A stretch of 64,000 bases of DNA, from the NCBI RefSeq assembly GCF_900107135.1, contig NZ_FNOV01000013.1, positions 50,418 through 114,417 of the forward strand, given 5' to 3'. The stretch comes from Hymenobacter psychrophilus (GTDB taxonomy: Bacteria > Bacteroidota > Bacteroidia > Cytophagales > Hymenobacteraceae). A model generated the notes under the pieces. That model was not told the DNA's origin, searched no databases, and saw only the letters and a program-made list of their open reading frames with translations. This document shows, in pieces, positions 1 to 8,265 of this stretch. Made by a program: the position numbers and the translations under genes. How positions within the stretch are numbered: the stretch's first letter is position 1; every line of letters starts with the position of its first letter.

Positions 1-52
1 CCGTCTTATCTCCCAAACCGTCAGCAACCTGCTCAACAACACCAACTTCTAG
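1..52 (+). CDS. C-terminal end of a gene entering from the left (possible GatB/YqeY-domain protein)
   Basis: Reading from base 2, sixteen codons end at a TAG at 50-52 and give the tail RLISQTVSNLLNNTNF. The pattern G/R-x-I-S-x-x-V-x-x-L-L resembles the end of Bacteroidetes GatB/YqeY-domain proteins, but only 16 residues are visible, so the identity is a guess. It is followed by about 150 nt of non-coding sequence that holds a degenerate inverted repeat. Confidence 0.35.
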   Translation, partial: RLISQTVSNLLNNTNF

Positions 53-89
53 CAAATTTGCAGGAATAGTGCAGCGCACGCGACTGGCT

Positions 90-165
90 CCCACTCGCCG
101 TTGAACGGTCTGTAATTGAAACGTTTAATGGCGGGCGGGGGCAAGCTCTGTGTCCTGCACCGTTC
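90..165. repeat. Degenerate copy of an intergenic inverted repeat
   Basis: The stretch contains CTCGCCGTTGAACG and, after a short loop, a partly complementary GTTTAATGGCGGGCGGGGGC. The same pieces in the same order, much better preserved, form the long hairpin at 28282-28384. This copy has lost most of the pairing in its outer arms. Confidence 0.5.
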
Positions 166-200
166 CATTAGCAGGGCCCCCGAATCCCACGCCCCAAACC

Positions 201-722
201 ATGTCTACCTTCGATATTTTCCTGCTGATTCCGCTGGGGATTGGGGCGGTGCAGGGCTACCGGCGCGGTTTGGTGCTGGAAGTGGCCACATTGCTGGCTT
301 TGATCCTGGGGCTGGTAGGCGGGCTGGCCCTGCTCAACGATGCTATTCCGCTGGTGCGGGAGTACGTGGGCGAGGCGTTTGGGCTGCTGCCGCTGGTATC
401 GTTCGTGCTCGTGTTTGCCGCCATCGGCTGGGGCGTGCATCTGCTGAGCGGCTTGCTTAAAACGGCCGTACACCTCACGCCGTTGGGGTTTCTCGATAAC
501 GTGGGCGGAGCTGTGGGCGGGATGCTCAAGTGGGTGCTGGGCCTGAGTTTGCTGCTCTATGGCGTAGAGTCGGCCGGCCTGCCGCTCATCTCGCCCCAGC
601 TGGCCGCCGATTCGCAGGTGCTGCCCTTCGTGCGCGAGGCCACGCCCGTCGCCCTGCAAATAGTGGGTTTCGTGCTGCCCTTTGCCAGCACGTTGCTCAG
701 CCGCCTGCGGGAAGTATTTTAG
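201..722 (+). CDS. CvpA-family integral membrane protein
   Basis: This 173-aa protein is almost entirely hydrophobic, with four predicted membrane segments at about residues 3-20, 25-45, 65-85 and 105-125. The opening (MSTFDIFLLIPLGIGAVQGY) and the G-x-x-R-G after the first helix match the CvpA/colicin V production family, whose members sit in the inner membrane. The ATG at 201 is chosen because it places the first helix at the N terminus; the frame stays open to 150 but adds an uncharged Pro-rich leader atypical of the family. The biochemical role of CvpA proteins is poorly defined. The next gene, pabA, lies 109 nt downstream on the same strand. Confidence 0.8.
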   Translation: MSTFDIFLLIPLGIGAVQGYRRGLVLEVATLLALILGLVGGLALLNDAIPLVREYVGEAFGLLPLVSFVLVFAAIGWGVHLLSGLLKTAVHLTPLGFLDNVGGAVGGMLKWVLGLSLLLYGVESAGLPLISPQLAADSQVLPFVREATPVALQIVGFVLPFASTLLSRLREVF

Positions 723-831
723 ATTTAGCGCCTGGTGCTTCGTTGGTAGTGCTCAGGTCGTGCGAGAAAGCCCGCCCGGAAAATCATCTGACTAAGCTCC
801 CAAAGCCAAGCACTAAGCTCTGACTAAACAT

Positions 832-1446
832 ATGCGCCTGCTGCTGCTGGATAACTTCGACTCCTTCACCTACAACCTGCTCGACTATTTTCAGCAGCTG
901 GGATGCGAAGTGCTGGTGCGCCGCAATAATGTGCCGCTGGCCGAGTTGCTAGCCCTGGCGCCCGCGGCCGTTGTGCTGTCGCCGGGGCCGGGCACGCCGG
1001 CGGGGGCGGGCAACCTGCTGGCCGTTATCGAGGCGTTTCACCAGCGCCTGCCGATGCTGGGCGTATGCCTGGGCCATCAGGCGCTGGGCCAGTTCTTTGG
1101 GGGCGAAGTGGTTCGGGGCGCGCGGCCCATGCACGGCAAGGTTTCGGACATTGCCTGGACTGTGCCCGACGTGCTTTGGGAGGGGTTGCCCGCCCGCATG
1201 GCCGTTACGCGCTACCATTCGCTGGCCGTGCGCGGGCTGCCGCCGGTGCTGGAGGCGCTGGCCGTTACCACCGACGACAGCGCCGAAATCATGGCCCTCC
1301 GTCATCGTAGCTTACCTTTGCACGGCGTACAGTTTCATCCCGAAGCCCTGCTCACCACCTACGGGCTGGAAATGCTCGGCAATTGGGTGCAGAGTTGTAT
1401 TATTGCAACTACCGCCCCGGCCCCGCCGGCCGGTTTATTTGGATAG
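832..1446 (+). CDS. pabA: Glutamine amidotransferase subunit of anthranilate / aminodeoxychorismate synthase
   Basis: This class-I glutamine amidotransferase (204 aa) would supply ammonia to a chorismate-using partner in tryptophan or folate synthesis. It opens with DNFDSFTYNL, has the oxyanion segment SPGPGTPAGAGN at 50-61, the nucleophile Cys79 in MLGVCLGHQALG and the His169/Glu171 pair in GVQFHPEALL. Length and motifs are those of the single-domain TrpG/PabA type. No chorismate-binding component (trpE/pabB) lies nearby, so PabA and TrpG cannot be separated from sequence here; one protein may serve both. Its stop nearly touches the alpha/beta hydrolase start (5 nt apart), which suggests co-transcription. 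Confidence 0.87.
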   Translation: MRLLLLDNFDSFTYNLLDYFQQLGCEVLVRRNNVPLAELLALAPAAVVLSPGPGTPAGAGNLLAVIEAFHQRLPMLGVCLGHQALGQFFGGEVVRGARPMHGKVSDIAWTVPDVLWEGLPARMAVTRYHSLAVRGLPPVLEALAVTTDDSAEIMALRHRSLPLHGVQFHPEALLTTYGLEMLGNWVQSCIIATTAPAPPAGLFG

Positions 1447-1451
1447 CGAAG

Positions 1452-2225
1452 ATGACGTTGCGGATTCAGGAGAAAAACGAGTTTCGGTACGTAGATGAAG
1501 GCACCGGCGAGGTGCTGCTGCTGTTGCATGGCCTGTTCGGGGCACTCAGCAACTGGGAAGAAGTTATTGCCGAGTTCAGCACCCGCTACCGCGTTGTCAT
1601 TCCGCTGCTGCCCATCTACGATATGCCCCTGCTGAAAGCCGGCGTGCCAGGCTTGGTAAGTTTTGTGGAAGAGTTTCTGGCCGAAATCAACCTGCTGGAG
1701 CCCTGTACCGTGCTAGGCAACTCGTTGGGTGGCCACATTGCGCTGGTGTACGCGCTGCAAAACCCGGCCCGCGTGGCCCGGTTGGTGCTCACCGGCAGCA
1801 GCGGCCTGTTCGAAGACGGCATGGGCGGCTCGTTTCCTAAGCGCGGCAATTACGCTTACGTGCAGGAAAAAGTGGCCTACACCTTCTACGACCCCATCGT
1901 GGCCACACAGGAATTGGTCGATGAGGTATTCAGCGTGACCAATTCCAACGCCAAGTGCCTGCGCATTATCAGCATTGCCCGTTCGGCTCAGCGGCACAAC
2001 CTGTCCAAGGAGTTGAGCCGCATAAAAGCGCCTACACTGCTCGTCTGGGGCCTTAATGATACCATTACACCTCCTGTAGTAGCCCACGAGTTTCACCGAC
2101 TGCTGCCCAATTCCGCGCTGCGCTTCCTCGACCATTGCGGCCATGCCCCCATGATGGAGCGCCCCGCCGAGTTCAACCGGCTGCTCACGCACTTTCTGCA
2201 AACCACCGCCAGCCTGGCTTCGTAG
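1452..2225 (+). CDS. Alpha/beta hydrolase
   Basis: A 257-aa alpha/beta-hydrolase-fold protein with the oxyanion HG motif (LLLLHGLFG, about 22-30), the nucleophile elbow GNSLGG (Ser91), an acid at Asp203 in WGLNDTITPP and the catalytic His231 in DHCGHAPMMERP. The ATG at 1452 is preferred because the frame's earlier start at 1383 lies inside pabA and adds residues outside the fold. The substrate cannot be read from sequence; the family includes esterases, haloperoxidase-like enzymes and C-C hydrolases. It has no signal peptide and is likely cytoplasmic. It follows pabA by 5 nt. Confidence 0.85.
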   Translation: MTLRIQEKNEFRYVDEGTGEVLLLLHGLFGALSNWEEVIAEFSTRYRVVIPLLPIYDMPLLKAGVPGLVSFVEEFLAEINLLEPCTVLGNSLGGHIALVYALQNPARVARLVLTGSSGLFEDGMGGSFPKRGNYAYVQEKVAYTFYDPIVATQELVDEVFSVTNSNAKCLRIISIARSAQRHNLSKELSRIKAPTLLVWGLNDTITPPVVAHEFHRLLPNSALRFLDHCGHAPMMERPAEFNRLLTHFLQTTASLAS

Positions 2226-2395
2226 CTTTTTAGCTGGCCGTTGGGTAATGCAACCCCTTGGCGGCTAGTCGGCTCTTTTGTTTTTGATAAGGAAGTGTTT
2301 TATCTAGCGTAAGCCCTGGCGAGGCCGCGCAAACCTTCGGCCGGGCCCCGGACTTATACGGCCGCCGGCGTCTGCCCTGCTTTTCTGCTCTGCTC

Positions 2396-3082
2396 ATGAA
2401 CTCCATCCTCGCCGAAGAACTACTGAACCCGCTGGTGCCGCCGCTCAAGGTGACGGACACCACGGAGAAGGCCGCCCGCTGGCTGGAGGAATTCCACGTG
2501 GGCCAGCTACCGGTGCTCGACGACCGCCTCTACCGGGGCCTTGTCACCGAATCGGACCTGCTTGACCAGGAAAGCGAGGATGGTGAGGAGCGTCTGTTGG
2601 GTTCCCTGCAATTGCAGTACGCCGATGTGCATGTACAGCACGATCAGCACTTTTATAACATCATCGAGCTGGCCGTGCAGAACAATATCCAGCTCGTGCC
2701 CGTGCTCGACGACCAGCGCGAATACCTGGGCGTAGTAACCGTCAGCGACACGCTGGCCGCTTTCGGCAAGGTGCCGGTGTCGAGCGGGCAAATTGGTATT
2801 CTGGTGCTTTCGATGGAGGAGCGCGACTACTCGCTCACCCAAATCAGCCGCTATGTAGAAGAAAACGATGCTAAAATCCTGAGTGCCCACGTGGCCCAGG
2901 ACGAGCACGACCCCTACCGTATCCGACTTACGCTTAAAATCAATACCCCCAATCTGGCGCGTATCGTGGCCACTTTGGAGCGGTTCAGCTATTCCATCAC
3001 GGCCCAGTTCAGCGGAGCCGGGGAGCCCGACGAGGACGAACAGCAGCGCTACGATGCCCTGTTGCGCTACCTGAACGTTTGA
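2396..3082 (+). CDS. CBS-domain protein
   Basis: This 228-aa soluble protein carries a tandem CBS pair over about residues 1-125 (for example HVGQLPVLDD...GLVTESDLL and QLVPVLDDQREYLGVVTVSDTL). A C-terminal part of about 90 residues looks ACT-like (GILVLSMEERDYSLTQISRYVEENDAKILS). CBS pairs bind adenine nucleotides and ACT modules bind small ligands, so a sensor role is plausible but the output is unknown. The outer-membrane protein gene that follows starts inside its stop codon, implying translational coupling. Confidence 0.8.
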   Translation: MNSILAEELLNPLVPPLKVTDTTEKAARWLEEFHVGQLPVLDDRLYRGLVTESDLLDQESEDGEERLLGSLQLQYADVHVQHDQHFYNIIELAVQNNIQLVPVLDDQREYLGVVTVSDTLAAFGKVPVSSGQIGILVLSMEERDYSLTQISRYVEENDAKILSAHVAQDEHDPYRIRLTLKINTPNLARIVATLERFSYSITAQFSGAGEPDEDEQQRYDALLRYLNV

Positions 3083-4584
3083 GTCAACTGATACGGGTGC
3101 TGGTTACGCTACTGCTGTTAGTCCTGAACTGGTTGCCCAGCCCGGCGGCCCCAGGCGTTCAAATAGGTTCTGTTCCGGTCGCCCGGCGGCTTCTCATGGC
3201 CATCCCGTTCCCCGATACATTGCGCCGTGCGGGCCCCGACAGCCTTGTGCAGGCCCAATGCCCGGGCTACGCCCAGTTGCGGGTGGGCCAGGTGCTTTTC
3301 GTGGGCAATCAGGTAACCAAAGAAGTGGTGTTGCGGGCCGAGCTTGACTTTGTCGAGGGCGACACACTGAGTGCCGCCACTCTGGCCCGCCGCCTCGAGC
3401 TCAATCGGCGCCGGCTTTTCAATCTGCAGTTATTTCATCAGGTGCTGGTGCAGGCGGTGTGCCGAGAGGGCAACCTGACTGTACTCTACAGTTTTCAGGA
3501 GCGCTGGTATCTGTTCCCAATCCCCATTTTCTCGCTCGCCGACCGCAACTTTGCCTCGTGGCGCGAGCGGCCCGACCGTTGGCGGCGGGTTGATTACGGG
3601 GTTCACTTGGTACGCCGCAACTTCCGGGGGCGCAACGAGCAGCTGTTGGGCAACCTGCAACTGGGCTTCAATCGCAAATACGAACTGTTCTATGAGGCGC
3701 CCGGCTACGGCCGCCGCCGCCGGGTAGGCTTCGGGGCCGGCTACTCCTACTACCGCAGCCACGCCCTCGACTACGCCACTACCGGCGACCGGCTGCGCAA
3801 CCTGCGCCAGAATGTAGATTTCCCGATCGAGCGCCAGTATGCTACCGTAGGCCTACGCTGGCGGCGCACCGTACAACTGCTGGCTTCCCTCGATGTCTCC
3901 TACCACCGCGAGCGAGTTTCCGACTCGGTTCTCTATTACAATCCCCGCTATTTTCTCAACGGCCCCCGGCGCGAGTACCTCGAGTTCAACCTCACCACCA
4001 CACTCAACCGCCGCAACACCTTCGCCTACCCGCTCAGCGGCCAATATGGCCAACTGCAGATTGGCTACCGTGCATTCCTGGACGGCCATACGCCCGGCAG
4101 CCTTACTGTACGCGGCCGCTACGCCCGTTATGTGGCCCTGGGCGGTCCTTTCTATTATGCTGTGGGTGCCACCGGCCAGCTGCGGGTGGCCCGGGCCCTG
4201 GCTTATCCCGACAACCGCGCCTTGGGCTACGACCTGCTTGTACGGGGCTATGATGCGTACGCAGTAGAAGGCCGCCAGCTGGGTTTGCTGCAGCAGGGCC
4301 TGTCGCTCCGCCTGCTCGACCTGGGGCGGGTTCGGCTCAATGGGGTGCCCAGCAGCCGTTTCAACAATATTCCGCTGGCATTTTATTTAAATACCTTTAC
4401 CGATGTGGGCTACGTCGGACAACGGTCCGTGCTGGCCAGCAACCAACTGCCCAACCGCCTGCTGGCTTCAGCCGGCATCGGGCTGCACTTGGTTACCTAT
4501 TACGACTGGGTATTCACGCTCGAGTATGCCCGCACCCGCGAGCAGCGGGGCGGGGTTTTCTTTCGCACCCAGTTTCCCATCTGA
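3079..4584 (+). CDS. BamA/TamA-superfamily outer-membrane protein with one POTRA-like domain
   Basis: The 501-aa protein begins with a signal peptide (LIRVLVTLLLLVLNWLP, cleavage near SPAA), has one POTRA-like module at about 70-135 (VGQVLFVGNQVTKEVVLRAE and the turn before LFNLQLFHQVLVQ), and then alternating strands typical of a 16-strand barrel, ending in FFRTQFPI. The family inserts or translocates outer-membrane proteins or lipids. The start is a TTG at 3079 overlapping the CBS gene's stop; the first ATG (codon 40) would remove the signal peptide, so a non-ATG start is favoured. It is smaller than BamA (encoded at 8266) and is a paralogue, not the main assembly factor. Confidence 0.72.
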   Translation: MSQLIRVLVTLLLLVLNWLPSPAAPGVQIGSVPVARRLLMAIPFPDTLRRAGPDSLVQAQCPGYAQLRVGQVLFVGNQVTKEVVLRAELDFVEGDTLSAATLARRLELNRRRLFNLQLFHQVLVQAVCREGNLTVLYSFQERWYLFPIPIFSLADRNFASWRERPDRWRRVDYGVHLVRRNFRGRNEQLLGNLQLGFNRKYELFYEAPGYGRRRRVGFGAGYSYYRSHALDYATTGDRLRNLRQNVDFPIERQYATVGLRWRRTVQLLASLDVSYHRERVSDSVLYYNPRYFLNGPRREYLEFNLTTTLNRRNTFAYPLSGQYGQLQIGYRAFLDGHTPGSLTVRGRYARYVALGGPFYYAVGATGQLRVARALAYPDNRALGYDLLVRGYDAYAVEGRQLGLLQQGLSLRLLDLGRVRLNGVPSSRFNNIPLAFYLNTFTDVGYVGQRSVLASNQLPNRLLASAGIGLHLVTYYDWVFTLEYARTREQRGGVFFRTQFPI

Positions 4585-4621
4585 TGACAGTGGTTGAAAC
4601 TGCTCACGTTACCTTGTAAGT

Positions 4622-5515
4622 ATGAAAATAGCCATTCTGGGCAAGCCGTTTGCTGAGCAGCAGGCTCCCGTTCTGCAGGCCCTGCTCGACGACTTGGTAC
4701 GTCGGCAGGCCGAAGTTCGCATCGAGCACAGCTTCTATGATTACCTCGGCCAGCATGTAACCATACCCGAAGGCATCAGCCGTTTTGGTCGTGTCGATTC
4801 GCTGGCCGGCTGCCGCTTCGTGCTCAGCATCGGTGGCGACGGTACGCTGCTCGATACCGTTACCTATGTGGGAGCACTGCAAATTCCAATTTTGGGTATC
4901 AACACCGGCCGGTTGGGTTTTCTGGCTACCATCTCACCCGAAACCATATTGCCGGCCATTGACGCCCTGTTTAAGGGGCACTTTGTCATCGAAGACCGGA
5001 GCCTCATCCGGGTCGATACCGACCCCGACACGTTTGGCGACATCAATTTTGGCCTTAACGAATTCAGCATTCTGAAGCGTGATACCTCGTCGATGATTGT
5101 CGTGCATACCTACATCGATGGCGAATATCTGAACTCCTACTGGGCCGATGGTCTGATTGTTGCTACTCCTACTGGCTCAACAGGCTACTCACTTAGCTGT
5201 GGCGGACCGGTAATGCTACCCCAGACGAACAATTTTGTTATTGCTCCCGTATGCCCTCACAATCTGAACGTACGGCCTTTGATTGTGCCTGATCGGAGTG
5301 TGATTTCATTCGAAATTGAGGGAAGGAGCAACAACTTTTTGTTGTCGCTCGATTCTCGCTCCCGCACCGTGGAAGCCGGTATTCAGGTTGCCGTTCGCCG
5401 GGAAAACTTCAACGTTCGGCTAGTGAAACTCAATCAGGTTAACTTCCTGAGTACCTTGCGTAGCAAATTGAACTGGGGTCTGGATCGGAGAAATCCTGTC
5501 GAACTATCAGTTTAA
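4622..5515 (+). CDS. nadK: NAD kinase
   Basis: This 297-aa protein phosphorylates NAD to NADP in the cytoplasm. It has the GGDGT signature (71-75), NTGRLGFLA (94-102), the NE/D-type motif NEFSI (146-150) and the glycine-rich TPTGSTGYSLS (182-192), all in the usual order, and its length is normal for the family. The ATG at 4622 gives the standard MKIAILGK opening. It lies 37 nt after the outer-membrane gene and ends before a T-rich stretch; the next gene has its own promoter box. Confidence 0.96.
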   Translation: MKIAILGKPFAEQQAPVLQALLDDLVRRQAEVRIEHSFYDYLGQHVTIPEGISRFGRVDSLAGCRFVLSIGGDGTLLDTVTYVGALQIPILGINTGRLGFLATISPETILPAIDALFKGHFVIEDRSLIRVDTDPDTFGDINFGLNEFSILKRDTSSMIVVHTYIDGEYLNSYWADGLIVATPTGSTGYSLSCGGPVMLPQTNNFVIAPVCPHNLNVRPLIVPDRSVISFEIEGRSNNFLLSLDSRSRTVEAGIQVAVRRENFNVRLVKLNQVNFLSTLRSKLNWGLDRRNPVELSV

Positions 5516-5556
5516 GCCTTTTTTTGAACATTTCTTTTTTTAGTTCCTACGAAGCC

Positions 5557-5564
5557 CTACTTTT
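5557..5564 (+). promoter_or_regulatory. Candidate -7 box for the first DUF6089 gene
   Basis: TACTTTTG matches the Bacteroidetes -7 consensus TAnnTTTG, 76 nt before the ATG at 5641. A T-rich stretch lies upstream but no clear TTTG is at the standard spacing. Confidence 0.5.
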
Positions 5565-5640
5565 GTCTTCGGCTAAGACTGTGATTTATACAGTTTTCAG
5601 CTCTCTCCCCGGAACCGCTATTTTTAAATAACGCCTGAGT

Positions 5641-6540
5641 ATGAAGCAGTTTTTCGCCCTTACCGCCGCCCCGCTGTTGGCCCTTACGCTACTGGCGTCG
5701 GAGGCTGATGCGCAGCAATTCAGCAAGCGCAAGCAGTACAATTCGGTTGGTGTATCACTGAATGCCATGAACTACTTTGGCGATATTACGCCAAAGCCTA
5801 GCATTCCTAGCTTCCGTGCCGGCGCAACCCGCCCCAACATCGGGCTTACTTTCACCCGCCGTTTTCTGCCCCGGGTTTCGGCTCGCGCTTCGCTCTCGTA
5901 CGGTCGCATTACAGGCAGCGATGAAAAGGCGGCTGATCAAAACGACCAAGATGCCAAATATCGTTATAACCGGAACATGAACTTCCGAAATGATATCTTG
6001 GAGTTCGCGGCTGTAGGTATTTTTGACTTAGTAGAGAATCGCAACAACTATATCAAACGCCCTGATTTTGTTCCTTATCTGTTCGGTGGGGTGGGTGTTA
6101 TTCACCATAACCCGAAAGGTGAAATCACAGATTCTAGCAATCCTAACGCAGGCGCTATCGTAGCCTTGCAACCGCTAAAAACGGAGGGTCAGTCTAGTGG
6201 GTATGCCTTGACTCAGTTTGTTATTCCATTTGGTGCCGGTGCTCGTTACAAGCTTAACAAGAGCTTCGATATTGGTTTGGAACTGGGCTTCCGGAAAACG
6301 TTCACTGACTACCTCGACGATGTAAGTACGAACTACGTCGCGAATGTAAATCAGCTCAACGGGTCCAATGCTCAGTACTTCGGTTGGTATGCAACCAAGG
6401 AACTTCAGGGTACATATACTGAAGCTCAACAGGGTGGAGGACAGCGTGGTAAGAGCAATGAGAAAGACTGGTACACCACGTTAGGCATTTCGTTGAACTA
6501 CGTTCTCGCACCTCGGGTCCGCAACCCTAAATTCCGGTAG
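5641..6540 (+). CDS. DUF6089-family outer-membrane beta-barrel protein
   Basis: The 299-aa protein has a signal peptide (residues 1-24, ending ADAQQ) and a small barrel: SVGVSLNAMNYFGDITP near the start, repeated aromatic-glycine strands, and the segment GARYKLNKSFDIGLELGFRK followed by TFTDYLDDVS, which recurs in the next gene. Bacteroidetes genomes often carry such proteins upstream of uppS-bamA; their function is not established and no catalytic residues are seen. The short C-terminal VRNPKFR follows the last strand. Codon choice is slightly less GC-rich than in neighbouring genes. Confidence 0.75.
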   Translation: MKQFFALTAAPLLALTLLASEADAQQFSKRKQYNSVGVSLNAMNYFGDITPKPSIPSFRAGATRPNIGLTFTRRFLPRVSARASLSYGRITGSDEKAADQNDQDAKYRYNRNMNFRNDILEFAAVGIFDLVENRNNYIKRPDFVPYLFGGVGVIHHNPKGEITDSSNPNAGAIVALQPLKTEGQSSGYALTQFVIPFGAGARYKLNKSFDIGLELGFRKTFTDYLDDVSTNYVANVNQLNGSNAQYFGWYATKELQGTYTEAQQGGGQRGKSNEKDWYTTLGISLNYVLAPRVRNPKFR

Positions 6541-6584
6541 CCACCCGCACTGGCTGTCTAATTACATACTTGCCAGTCAGTCCA

Positions 6585-7355
6585 ATGATAAAAGTGAATC
6601 CTCTTAAAACGCTCCTTATCGGCTTCGGGTCGGTGGGGAGTGTTTTTTTTGCTACCGTTGCCCAAGCGCAAAATCCTGGGGCGCAGACTACCAGCGAAGT
6701 TGGGTTGGGTGTAGGCGGACTGGTATACAAGGGAGAATTAGCCCCTTACTACCAGTTTCGCAATAACCGCCCGGCCCTAACGGCTTTCTATCGTCGCGAC
6801 CTTTCGGGGGCTGTTACCGCACGGGTGGCCCTCACGGGTGGCATGTTACGAGCCGACGACCGCAACGTGCGTGGCCTTAATGGCAATCCGCTTCCGTTAT
6901 CTGCTTACCGCGATGCTCACTTGAAGGGTAGCTTACTGGAGCTTTCGGGGGGGATTGAATATAACTTCTTTGACTATCACAACCGGCATGATAAGGTGCA
7001 TTTTACACCTTACGTGTTTGTGGGTTTAGCTGGGTTCTATGCTAATACCGAGGTGCAAAGCAATACTTTCCCGTCGCTGGATAGGAAGGGCAATGTCCTG
7101 AGTGTGGCGGTGCCGGTAGGGGTAGGATTTAAGTACGCGCTATCTACTCACTGGAATCTGGGGATGGAAGTCGGGGCTCGCAAAACCTTCACCGATAACT
7201 TAGACCATATCGACGGTAAAAGTCGTGGGCAGAGTGATGTGCTCGGTAATCCCAACGACCAAGACTGGTACTTCTACAATGGGTTGAGCGTTTCGTACAC
7301 CTTCTACAAAATCCATTGCCCCGATAAACGCGACGATAAGAGTAAAAAGAAGTAA
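6585..7355 (+). CDS. DUF6089-family outer-membrane beta-barrel protein, second copy
   Basis: A 256-aa paralogue of the preceding protein, with a signal peptide ending near VAQAQN and the shared blocks VGLGVGGLVYKGEL, FKYALSTHWNLGMEVGARK and TFTDNLDHIDG...NDQDWYFYNGLSVSYTF. The ATG at 6585 is preferred over a TTG at 6570 because the lysine-containing signal peptide starts there. The C terminus is basic (KRDDKSKKK). It lies 44 nt after the first copy and is followed by a strong hairpin, so the two probably form one unit separate from uppS. Confidence 0.75.
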   Translation: MIKVNPLKTLLIGFGSVGSVFFATVAQAQNPGAQTTSEVGLGVGGLVYKGELAPYYQFRNNRPALTAFYRRDLSGAVTARVALTGGMLRADDRNVRGLNGNPLPLSAYRDAHLKGSLLELSGGIEYNFFDYHNRHDKVHFTPYVFVGLAGFYANTEVQSNTFPSLDRKGNVLSVAVPVGVGFKYALSTHWNLGMEVGARKTFTDNLDHIDGKSRGQSDVLGNPNDQDWYFYNGLSVSYTFYKIHCPDKRDDKSKKK

Positions 7356-7385
7356 TCGTAAGGCCCAGAAAAGCTTATAAGGCCT

Positions 7386-7424
7386 GTCGGCCCCCGCTAC
7401 ATCCCGTGGTGGGGGCCGACCTTT
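7386..7424 (+). terminator. Hairpin after the DUF6089 pair
   Basis: GTCGGCCCCC (7386-7395) pairs with GGGGGCCGAC (7411-7420), followed by a short CTTTGTT. It separates the barrel genes from uppS. Confidence 0.65.
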
Positions 7425-7512
7425 GTTAGGTTGCCAGCGCTAAGACTAGTATCGTAGGGCAAGTAATGCAACCATTTACGTAACTTGCGACCTCTTTACG
7501 CAAAAAGCGCCA

Positions 7513-8259
<747 letters not shown>

Positions 8260-8265
8260 TTGCAG

